Below, piece after piece: positions 23,674-32,749 of a DNA stretch of 33,052 nt. Position numbers and translations under genes: made by a program. Source of the stretch: Purshia tridentata (taxonomy: Eukaryota; Streptophyta; Magnoliopsida; Rosales; Rosaceae). The notes beneath the pieces are model-generated. The model was given only the letters and a program-made list of their open reading frames with translations, was not told the DNA's origin and did not search any database. Where the stretch lies: the NCBI GenBank assembly GCA_003254885.1, contig QANT01001973.1:1-33052 (forward strand). The letters run 5' to 3'. Positions within the stretch are counted from its first letter, which is position 1; each line of letters begins with the position of its first letter.

Positions 23674-24960
23674 AACTCAGTGGGGTTGGCCTCACTTCCC
23701 CCCACAGCATCAGTCTATCCTTCTCCAAACTCAGTGGGGTTAGACTCACTTGTCCCCACAGCATTCTCTCCTTCTCCAAACTCAGTATTAGTGGCCTCAC
23801 TTGAACCTCTAGCCTCTAAATTCTGATGCCCTGCTTGATATAGTACCAGTTGTTTTCCATTGTTTTCTTCTAAGTCCTCAATAACCACAGTGCATGGCAG
23901 CTTATATATAGAATCCACATATGCCTTGTGCCTCTTCAATGCTTCTTCAGGGGTTAACTATGCAAAAAGCAATTGAATTGCGGTTTCTTCATTAGTTATA
24001 AACCCACACATATGCTGCACATCGGCATCACACTGCATCCTTCTCATCCCTTGAGAAAATGGTTGACCTGGCTCCTTATAGAAGTACTCCACAAACGTGC
24101 CATTGTACCCCAAGTTCTCTGCCATATCATCAATCGTTGTTAAGCTGACAAAATCTTTGTCAAGGTAATCGAACCACTTGATCTTGCCACCTATGTAATC
24201 ATTAGCTCCCATCTCACCACCATGAGCCACACAACATGAGAAATTTGAAGCAGATATTGCAGAATTACCAATAATAGTGTTAATTAAAAATGTGATCAAT
24301 TTCAAATATGGAATAGCTACAGAAATCAAAAGAAAAAAACTGTACAAATTATGCTAATGGTTATAATATTGGGGTTAATGTTGTAACCACAAGAAATGCA
24401 CATGCACTTTCGGGTTCATGTTATAATATTGGGGTTTGGACCATAGGACATGCACTTTGGGGTTAGGACCACAGGACAACTCCCGCAGATTTTCCCAATC
24501 ACTTTTTTGGACCACAAACAGTCATTCACTACTTTATTCCACACTATCGAGTAGGTAGATTCGCTGAAACTACTTTACTCTCCTTTACTGCTTTTTTTAA
24601 TACACTACCAGACAAGAACAAACATTATACAAGACAAATAAAATGGTCATTTCACTCGTCCCCAGCAACTTGCCTTTATTCACATAAATCTTATAAAGTG
24701 CACAAAACCCATATGTTTTCAACAGAGAACCCACCCTAAAAAGCCCCAAAACTCATTCACTACAACACAGAACCACACTACGAGAAAGAAACAGTGGGGT
24801 TTACTGCTTACCATAATAGGGAATGTCGTGGTTATTGTTATCTCGCGGGATGAACTGTAATTTGCGCTCCATTTGGCTTCGAATAGGTACGCAACCTTCA
24901 ACTCTAGGATTTCAAACTATTTTGTCTTTGGTTTGGTGTGTTTCATCTCGATCTGAGAAT

Positions 24961-25290
24961 ATGGGTGGGTTTTTGGGATTTCGGAGGTAGTGATTTCGAG
25001 AGGCAGTTGGGATTTCAGATCTGCAATTAGAAAATGAAGAACAACCATGGTTGGGATTACTGAGGATTTTTTCGATTTCTTGAGGATACGGTTGGGTTTT
25101 TTTTTTTGAAATTGGGAGACTTTAATTCCTTTTCTATGGGTGGGTTTTTGGGATTTCGGGGGTAGCAATTTTGAGAGGGAGTTGGGATTTCAGATCTGCA
25201 AAATCTTCAGAAAATTAAGAACACCCACGGTTAGGATTACTCAGGGAGTTGGGTTTCTTTTTTTGAAATTGGGAGACTTTCATTCCGTTG
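24961..25290. repeat. Tandem duplication beside the right TIR, 175-bp period
   Basis: ATGGGTGGGTTTTTGGGATT starts at 24961 and again at 25136. Both copies contain GAGTTGGGATTTCAGATCTG-like and GAAATTGGGAGACTTT segments. The copies have diverged by small indels. The segment lies between the right TIR and the transposase start, where its promoter or leader would be. Confidence 0.75.
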
Positions 25291-25608
25291 CAGGTTTTTT
25301 ATTTGAAATGTTTGCTGTTTTTGAGCTGATGTGGCAGTCTAGGTGGCGCAAATTTTTGGGGGGAAGAAGCACATTCAGCGCTGACGTGGCTTGATGGGGC
25401 GAGAAGCAATCTGGGCCAGACATCTGGCGTCCAGCGGTGCGCCAAGTCAGCTCCAAGTCAGCGTTTAACGGAGCTTCTGACGGGGGAGTTGACGGAGGTA
25501 CGTATTTGCCACAAAAATGAAGTTGGGGTACCAAAAAATTCAAAAAAAAACTAGGGGTACCAACTTGCAATTTGACCCAAACATGAGGTACTAAATTGCA
25601 GTTAACCC
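25285..25608 (-). repeat. Right terminal inverted repeat of the MULE
   Basis: Partner of 19210-19529. Reading inward on the minus strand it begins GGGTTAACTGCAATTTAGTA. Divergence between the two TIRs is modest (mostly transitions and small indels), suggesting an insertion that is neither very recent nor ancient. Confidence 0.88.
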
Positions 25609-26600
25609 AATAAAAAACATCACATATCTTCTCTCTCTCTCTCTCTCTCTCTCCCCTCTGCACCACACCTTCCCATAATCACAATCTTACCAACCCGAAT
25701 CACATGCAATCAAAGGCTCAATTATTTTTCCTGTTTGAATTGAATACCATTATTTGTGCTTGTCTTAGATTTTTCAAATATATATGCTTTGTACAGATAC
25801 GCAATCTTCACCCATGATTTTTAGTTCTGGGTGTTTGCACATGTTTTTTTTTTTTGTTTGGCCAAAGTGCTGCACATGTTGATTACAAATTAATTCTTCA
25901 TTATTTAGCATTAATTAGCATTCTTCACTCTTAATTGAAAAGTCTTTGTATAGATACGCAAACCAGATTAGTAATCTTTGCTATCTTCTTTGGAGAACCC
26001 ACAAGCTGTAAACTAGAAAGTTTGATGGCTTATAAAAGCTAGCAAGCAACTCATTTTCAATTAATGAGTGCATGCTTCAGCTCTTTACCCTCCATATATA
26101 GGAACAGATTAATCAATTCAATCACATAATTAAGGTTAGAATTAAAATATGAGTCCTTTTCAAAAGCACTTATTAGCTTATTAGGAAAAAAAAAAAAAAA
26201 AGGACCGACTCAAGGATTTAACGATGAGGTTTAAGTATGAAGAAAAATATTTTGCTCACCACTATTAAGCATTACCATGATGTTAGATAGTAATGCTCCA
26301 TCACCACTTTTTCATGACGAGTAAAATAGCACTCAAGTATGAAACATGCATGCATAGTGCCACGTCATCGTGGCTGCCATATATCATGTTGTAAATTAAT
26401 ATGTAATTATATTGGCCCTCTTTTGATGCACTGTTTGTTGTTCGTTTTCGGCCGGCCTTAAATCTTCTGTTTTCTTTCCCAATCACGTGCTGCATGCCTG
26501 TCCTATATTGATTATTATTGAATTACACTCAGTAATATTTGTCTTCTTCGATCTGTCATATGGTGGGCCTTTGATGGCCCTTTGAATAATAAAGAATAGA
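25609..26600. other. Intergenic region between the MULE and the P450 gene
   Basis: AT-rich. It contains a CT microsatellite (about 25631-25653) just outside the MULE end and a poly-A run near 26184-26201. It should contain the P450 promoter region, but only the TATA box near 26612 is specific enough to call. Confidence 0.45.
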
Positions 26601-26611
26601 TCGATCTTTCC

Positions 26612-26620
26612 CTATAAATG
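26612..26620 (+). promoter_or_regulatory. TATA box of the P450 gene
   Basis: CTATAAATG lies 62-70 nt upstream of the P450 ATG at 26682. A start of transcription near 26645 would give a short leader of about 35-40 nt, normal for a plant P450. Confidence 0.6.
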
Positions 26621-26681
26621 CACTGCACTTATCAGTTATCACACACCACAACCTCCTTTGGCTTTCTTCCAACCAAAACCA

Positions 26682-27590
26682 ATGGAGAGTAATCTGGTAG
26701 TTTTAGCCTTAGCATGGCTAGCAGCAATGGCCTTTCTCACAAACAAAATTCGACAACGAAATCCCAAAAAAACAACTCCACCTGGTCCAAAACCATGGCC
26801 TATTGTTGGCAACTTACACCAGCTTGGTACCCTCCCACACATATCTCTTCACTTTTTAGCCAAAAAATATGGGGAAATTATGCAATTGAAATATGGCTCC
26901 GGCACAGTTGTGGTTGCTACATCCCCCAAAATGGCAGAACTATTCTTAAAGACACATGACAATGTGTTTGCCTCTAGGCCTCCTCTTGCTTCTGGCAAAT
27001 ACACAGGTTACAATTTCCAAGACATGACTTGGGCGCCTTATGGACCACACTGGCGAACAGCTCGCAAAGTTTACCTAACAGAGCTATTCACTCCCAAAAG
27101 GCTTGAATCCTTCGAATATATTCGTGTCGAAGAAAGGAGAAGATTCTTTGCTGGACTTTACGCTGAGAGAGGAAATCCAGTGGTGCTCAAAAACCATATC
27201 AAGCGTTATACTCTCTCCAGCATAAGCAGGGTGGTATTAGGCGACAAGTATTTCAGTGACCATAAAAATGACACTTCACTTGTGTCAATAAGTGACTTTC
27301 ATGAGATGATAGACGAGTGGATGGTGCTTAATGGTGTGATCAATATTGGCGACTGGATACCTTGGCTGCGTCCCTTTGACTTGCAGGGATATGAAAAGCG
27401 AATGAAGGTTGTGAATGACAAGTTCGAAGCTTTTCACAACTATGTGATTGCTGATCACAAGGCCAAGAAGGAATTAGCAGGCAAGAACTTTGTTCCTAAA
27501 GACATGGTTGATGTGTTGCTGCAGTGCACTGAGGAGGATACTGATCCTGAGGTTAAGCTCACCATGGAAGCTGTCAAGGCCTTAGTCCAT
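26682..27590 (+). CDS. Cytochrome P450, CYP92-like, first exon only
   Basis: ER-anchored heme monooxygenase of the CYP71 clan. Exon 1 encodes 303 aa: an N-terminal membrane anchor (LVVLALAWLAAMAFL), a proline hinge PPGPKPWPIVGN, the substrate-recognition region FASRPPLASGKYTGY and the C-helix WRTARK that contacts the heme propionates. Overall wording resembles CYP92 enzymes, which act on terpenoid or phenolic substrates in other plants; the substrate cannot be inferred. I start at ATG 26682, since the frame upstream opens only with TTG. The exon ends at donor CAT|GTTAGT where CYP71-clan genes have their conserved intron. The I-helix AGGT-type motif, ExxR, PERF and FxxGxRxCxG heme motifs should follow on exon 2, but I find none in the remaining 5.4 kb. 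The gene is either truncated or has an intron enlarged by the adjoining insertions. Confidence 0.88.
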
Positions 27591-28100
27591 GTTAGTATTA
27601 TATTCTTCTTCTTAGTTTCAAGCTTTCTCTTGTCTATATAATCTTTAATTTCTCGGTTAGTACGTGGTAGTACTTTTTTTCAAGGATTTTAAGAAGCAAT
27701 TTTCTTTTGTTTTTTCATGTCAAAACTCAAAATCAACCTTTGAAAATAGGGGAAGTCAATCTGTCTACAAACTTAAGTTTAGTTGTTTCTCTAAATCCGA
27801 TTTATTATTCATTTTTAAAACTGCATTTTTCATATTTATATATGAAAGAATCTAAAAATTCATCTCAAACTAATTAGAAATGAAAATAGTAGTTCAAATC
27901 CTTATAGGTCACTATGCAAAACTTTACATTTTCAATGAGATCTTTAAATGATGTTTTAAAATACGAACGATTCTAATCATTGAATTATAGGTCCAAAATG
28001 ATGTTCTTTAAGAAAACTCTTCTTAAAGTAAGACATCGATCCTGACATGAAAAATTTTCCTTTTTATTTATACTATTCATTAAATTGTAATTAATTAATN
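27591..28100 (+). other. P450 intron or flank, ending at an undetermined base
   Basis: AT-rich, intron-like sequence with short open frames only. The N at 28100 follows a TAATTAATTAAT stretch. Base composition changes sharply after it, so an insertion boundary or an assembly join lies here. Confidence 0.5.
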
Positions 28101-28693
28101 CCTCTAAACTGGAATCACCTCAAATTATATCACAATGTCCTGACTTAGAATTCCACTAGTTTCTCCCAAAATCTTAGAATCCTCGATATCTATTCTAAAC
28201 CAACTTAAACCTCAATTAATCTTTCCACTATCCTCAAATAGATTCCTCAAGTTACACCTTAAGCTCAAACTTAGAAATCAACTAACTTCCCCAATAACTT
28301 AGAAACAACCCTCATTTAAACCCTTGATCTCACATAACCTCTATCATTCAAACCCCGGTAATCAACTCTCGCCTAAACCTTTAAATTCAAAGTTTCTCAA
28401 CGCCTCACTATCACCCTTTGAGATTCCCCTAACTTTAAAAGCATTTTATAAATTTCATTGAAAACTCTTTGTAGAAATCCGCATTTGAAATCCATTTTGC
28501 AAACTCTTTTAGAAAACAGTAAAGCTGATCAAGTCTCAAATTATAATTATAAAACAAGAACTGAAAATTCTGAAAATCAGTAAAACTAATCAAGTTCCCA
28601 AAATATCAATTATGAACTGAAATCTATAATTCGCAAGAACAATTACAAGCTGACAAGATAAGTAAATTTATCACCCAATCCGCATCCAGCTAA

Positions 28694-28880
28694 CCTGCCG
28701 TACATGCGCAGGGCTCACAACCTGCCGTACGCATGCAGGGCCAATGTCCTGCCGTACATGCGCAGGGCCTACGACCTGCCGTACGCATGCAGGGCCAATA
28801 TCCTGCCGTACATGTGCAGAGCCAGGGTCTGTCATACACATGCAGGGCCAACAACTGCCGTACGTGCACGCAGGGCCGCC
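28694..28880. repeat. Minisatellite, 27-bp unit in seven copies, alternating subtypes
   Basis: Units start at 28694, 28721, 28748, 28775, 28802, 28829 and about 28854. Odd and even units differ consistently: CCTGCCGTACATGCGCAGGG against CCTGCCGTACGCATGCAGGG. The real period is therefore a 54-bp dimer. The last three units are more diverged. The core CCGTACRYRYGCAGGGCC contains near-palindromic GTACGCATGC elements. Confidence 0.85.
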
Positions 28881-30086
28881 CCCAAAGGGCAAGGCATCCC
28901 GACACACGGCCCAAAGCCTATGTGTGTGCCGTGATGGGTCCCAAAGACCTGTATAACCTGAGAAGCTGAACGAGTAGCAACTGGGTGCTTTGAAAACAGT
29001 ACCAATCCGAAAATGATATTTCCATTTCAAATCACCGAAAAGCAAGCTCAAAACCTTTTTGATATAACAGAAAATCCACCGAAAACCAGGTTCAAAACCT
29101 TTTAATATCACGAGAAAGTTAACCATAACTCGGATTTAAAATTAAATCCCTTCTTACAGAACCAACCTTTCCAAAAACTGATAAAGTAAAACCAAACCTT
29201 TATTTTTAACCAAGAATAAACTGAATTCTTAAAATCAGTTTCCCAAAACCGAAATCCATACTAAATCACTTTAAAAAGCAATAACCTTAAAACCTCTGGG
29301 AATCCCGATCCTAGTCAAAAGTCTCCACCAGAACTCAGTAATCCTCAACCATAACCACTAATCCTTACTTAGTCCTTGATCAAACCTTTAAATCCTCGGC
29401 AATTCCATTCCTAATTCCGTTCCCCTCTTTACTAATACCAGCAACCAAACAACCAAGCATTCAAGCAACCAAGTAACTAACTAAACTGAGAATTTAAGGA
29501 TCTTAGGTTCACTCACCGTGTCCACACGAAAAGACCAAACTACCCTTCGTGTCCTTCGTGGCTTCTTTGCGCGGATTCAAAAATCCGGTAGCATAACGGC
29601 ATCGGGAATACAAATTCCCGTGCCAACCGTACCCACAAGCTCGGGTAGTTGGCCCGAGGCCAAAAACCAAGGAACGGTCGCTGGAACCGTCACACGCAGC
29701 GGATCCCACGACGGTCAACGGGTAGTCAACGGCGGTCAACTGGGTCGACGGCCAAAAGTGGCCGGAAAAGGGAGAAAACTGGCCGGAAAGCCGGCGGCAC
29801 ACCTACTCTCAATCCACCGCCCACGGCGGTCCAACGGTGCAATCGAGCCCATCAACAGGTTGGGCTCGACGAGGGGAGAAGATCTGGGCAGGTGGGAGCT
29901 CGCGTCGTCGCCGGAATCGGTGAGATCGCCGCCGACGCCGATTGTGCACGATTTGAATCTCCACTTTCCGAGCTATTTCACGGCGAGCCGCCACCATGGG
30001 AAGGAAGAGGAGGAGCCGGCGAGCACGGGAAGCCAAGGATCGACTTCAGCCTCCGCCGGACGCGCCCCCACGCGCCGGCGAAAGTC

Positions 30087-30288
30087 ACGGCTGGGTGATG
30101 GGTCGCGAGGAAGGGAGAGAGACGCGCCTGGAGAGAGGAGAGAGAATTCTGGAAATTTCTGGGGTTCTGTGCCATTTTTAAAAAGGCGCGGCTGGGCTGT
30201 GTCGCGCGAGAGAGAGAGGGAGAGACGCGCAGGGAGAGGAGAGAGAAATCTGGAAATTTCTGGGGTTCTGTGCCATTTTTAAAATCCA
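30087..30288. repeat. Two-copy tandem repeat in the LTR, 101-bp period
   Basis: GGCTGGG...GCGCG...GGAGAGGAGAGAGAA(T/A)TCTGG...GGGTTCTGTGCCATTTTTAAAA appears at about 30087-30187 and 30188-30288. The 3' half of the unit is nearly identical; the 5' half has diverged. If this is an LTR, the unit lies near its promoter/leader side. Confidence 0.75.
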
Positions 30289-31381
30289 ACTTTTTCAAAA
30301 TTACCAATGTGTCCTTCTCTTCACACGTCCGTAACTTTCAAACCGTAGCTCCGTTCGACGCGTGCTACGTGTCTACGAACTCGTGAGGACGAGACCTTTC
30401 CAACGAACCCAAAGTCAACGAGAAAAGCCTTCCCGAACAAAAAGTCAACTTTTTGCCCAACTTTAAAAGTCAAACTTGAAAATTCAAAACCTCCGAAATG
30501 TTTCACTTTCAAATTAAAACCCCGAAAATCTTTAAAAAGCTTTTCAAAACCACTTTGGAAAGTGCGGGGTGTTACAACTCTTACTTCTGAGGGGGATTCC
30601 AAATCCACTCGAGGTGTTACAAAGATGCATGGAGTTGTTTTGAGAAAAGCATTAGGAAGAAAGATGAAAGTTGAGTTCAATAATCACGGTGTACCCGTGG
30701 GAGATACACGACAAACGTTGGCTTCGTATGTAGGTGTTTTGGCAAGGACTACAGTGCCAATTACTTATAAGAATTGGTCTAAAGTGGATCCAGACCTCAA
30801 AAAGAACATATGGGAAGATGTTCAGGTATTTATAAATTTTGGATAAGTATTTAGTCAAGATGTTTGAAGGTATTTATCTAATGCAATCTGGTAGTTGATT
30901 GAAATGTAACTATTTAATTTATTTCAAGTTTATATTGTGCTAATACACTTGATTGCTCATGTCTGTTATGTAGGCTGCATTCGATCTTGAACCTTCCAGC
31001 AAGAAAAAGATTCTGTCTTCAGCCGGAATTAAGTGGAGGTCATTCAAGACTGCTCTAACAACGAAGTTCATTCTGCCATTCATAGATGATCCAAAAGCTC
31101 TTGAAACTCGGCCTGAGGAATATGACTTCATTGAGGCTCGCCATTGGTCCCAATTTGTTGCTGCCCGAATGGCGCCTGAGTTCTTGGTAAGTAAAGGACT
31201 TTCTAAATACTAGAGTGAATTGAAGTGATCGATATATTGTGCATTTAAACAAAAGTGCTTTGTAAGATTTGATAATTGTGGTTGTGTCTTGAGTGTAGGC
31301 ACTGCATGAGTCTCAAAAAGAGCGAACCGGCAAGAGGAAGTATCATCATCGGTTGTCGCGAAGGGGATATATTGGATTGGA

Positions 31382-31645
31382 GGAGGAATTGGTAAGGATT
31401 TACATACATACTGCTACTAATTGAATTAATTTCATAATAGGAAATATATTTTGGATATTTGTAGTGATTTGCTTTATGGATATATAAACCTTTTTTTTCT
31501 TTTTTCAAGGAGGAATTGGTAAGGATTTACATACTACATACTACATACTGCTACTAATTGAATTAATTTCATAATAGGAAATATATTTTGGATATTTGTA
31601 GTGATTTTCTTTATGGATATATAAACCTTTTTTTTTCTTTTTTCA
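31382..31645 (+). repeat. 127-bp tandem duplication spanning an exon end and splice donor
   Basis: GGAGGAATTGGTAAGGATTT starts at 31382 and again at 31509. Each copy contains the last exon bases and the GTAAGG donor, then about 110 bp of intron to a poly-T tract. Copy 2 carries an extra ACATACTAC expansion. The gene therefore has two equivalent donor sites 127 bp apart. Confidence 0.85.
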
Positions 31646-32439
31646 TTTTCATGATTATTTAGTGATTATTTAGGACATCATTCAATTTGTGCATCTATTT
31701 GGTCATTTAATTTTATTTTTCTTTGTTTTATTCTTTTGAGTTTTGAGTCAAACACTCAAACTTGTTATTTGGTTTAAAACTGATTTTGGTGGTGATCGTT
31801 TTTACTATAATTTTTCTCAGTATATATAACATTATATTCTTTTGAGTTTTGAGTAAAACACTCAAACTTATTATTTTTATTCATTCAATTTGTTTTATTC
31901 TTTTTTACTATAATTTTTCTCAGTATATATAACATTGAGTTTTTTTTCTTTTTATTTAATTTTTAGCCTACGTAATATATCAAATACATTATTAATATCA
32001 TCTATTCATCTGCATGAGCTATGACCATATACGATTGTCTATATATACGGCTTCAAATGCATCCATATATATACATATTTTATATACTAAACATCTCACT
32101 TAGCTGGTTTAACCATCCAACTTTATTTTCATTATTTCTTGTCTAATTATTTGCATCCAAATTAAAGGAGATCCAAATTAACTACATATAATTGTATGGA
32201 CAGCGGAAAGATCCAAATGTAGCAGCTGAAGACCTTGATCGTTCTCTGCTATGGAAGAAAGCACGTGAAGATTCAAATGGCAACTTGGATGAGGAAGTTG
32301 CTGAGGTGGCCAAAGTCATAGTAAGTACAGGAATGATGCATGAGTCTCTGATTGTGCATTAATTGGGAACATTTAGTGATATCATGTTTGGTTGGTAGGA
32401 TGACCTGTTGGAAAAGAAGAAGTATGGAGAGTTGAAAGT

Positions 32440-32749
32440 GGATGGTGCAAACGATGTTCTAACCATGGCTCTACAGACTCCTGAGCATGCTGGTAGGGTT
32501 AGAGCTGTTGGGGGGAACGTCAACCCTTCAACTTACTTCAACCTCCCTAAAAAACCAAGGGAATCCATTTCACGAGATGAGGTGGTGTTAATATGGATGG
32601 TGCAAACGATGTTCTAACCATGGCTCTAAAGACTCCTGAGCATGCTGGTAGGGTTAGAGCTGTTGGGGGGAACGTCAACCCTTCAACTTACTTCAACCTC
32701 CCTAAAAAACCGAGGGAATCCATTTCACGAGATGAGGTGGTGTTAATGC
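32440..32749 (+). repeat. 155-bp tandem duplication in the Transposase_24 last exon
   Basis: The unit beginning GGATGGTGCAAACGATGTTC is at 32440 and 32595. I see two mismatches between the copies (CAGACT/AAGACT and CCAAGG/CCGAGG). The period is not a multiple of three, so it breaks the reading frame. The junction (GTTAAT-AT-GGATGG) shows about one filler base. Confidence 0.92.

Larger units (their letters stand above)
20887..24242 (-). pseudogene. mudrA: mudrA-type MULE transposase, multiply disrupted
   Basis: Remnant of the transposase that would cut and reinsert the element. In order on the minus strand: an N-terminal MULE segment (DYIGGKIKWFDYLDKD, about 24200); an acidic linker; the zinc-binding KLWVVCDSGCPWFMR (about 23050); the DDE core with LDGCHLKG (22585), FISDKQKGL and LCESFN (22000); CHRYCVRHLW; the SWIM finger CSCRKWQLTGIPCTH (about 21700); and a CCHC knuckle reading KYGHCGQIGHNNRTC, whose first Cys is Tyr. 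Small C-terminal exons end at 20887. Breaks: in-frame stops at 23958, 23715, 23437, 23135, 22946, 22838, 22601 and 21144 (lowest coordinate of each codon), frameshifts near the CT repeat at 23651, near 23215 and near 21760, and a 72-bp internal duplication. It cannot make an active enzyme. Confidence 0.85.
19210..25608. mobile_element. Mutator-like element (MULE), 6.4 kb, with TIRs of about 320 bp
   Basis: Long terminal inverted repeats, 19210-19529 and 25285-25608, match closely from GGGTAAACTGCAATTTAGTA inward to CCTGCAACG. Between them lie a decayed mudrA-type transposase read leftwards and a zf-GRF gene read rightwards, converging as the two genes of maize MuDR do. The element ends about 340 bp upstream of the bromodomain start codon. 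No perfect 9-bp target duplication is seen at the TIR edges. AATAAAAAAC follows the right end and AATAAAAAC occurs at 19173-19181, which would fit only if the left end lies about 28 bp further out. Transposition autonomy is lost because the transposase is broken. Confidence 0.88.
28101..30576 (-). mobile_element. Probable long terminal repeat (Gypsy-like), left end uncertain
   Basis: Read on the minus strand, the segment starts at 30576 with TGTAACACCCCGCAC, a very common 5' start of plant Gypsy LTRs. It continues through CT-rich, GC-rich DNA (about 29500-30300) and then a long G/T-rich stretch. No gag-pol remnant is seen and the opposite boundary was not found; the N at 28100 marks where composition changes. 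Open frames inside, including a 254-codon plus-strand frame at 29518-30282, are low-complexity GC-rich artefacts without domains. A solo or truncated LTR is the best reading. ACTCT follows the right end as a candidate 5-bp duplication, but no matching left copy was confirmed. Confidence 0.5.

Noticed and set aside
26658-26681. Upstream extension of the P450 frame
   Set aside because: It would need a TTG start; the ATG at 26682 precedes a proper membrane anchor and is the expected start.
28694-28880. Possible CRISPR-like array
   Set aside because: Units are contiguous 27-bp tandem repeats without unique spacers, in a plant nuclear genome.
28704-28969. Cysteine-rich open frames across the 27-bp repeats, on both strands
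   Set aside because: The 27-bp unit is divisible by three, so repeats give long open frames automatically; the peptides are repeat artefacts and not a toxin or antimicrobial peptide.
29518-30282. A 254-codon plus-strand open frame and overlapping GC-rich frames
   Set aside because: Low-complexity Arg/Gly/Ser/Pro composition, no domain, several mutually overlapping frames on both strands, and it lies within the LTR-like repeat; GC-rich DNA has few stop codons by chance.
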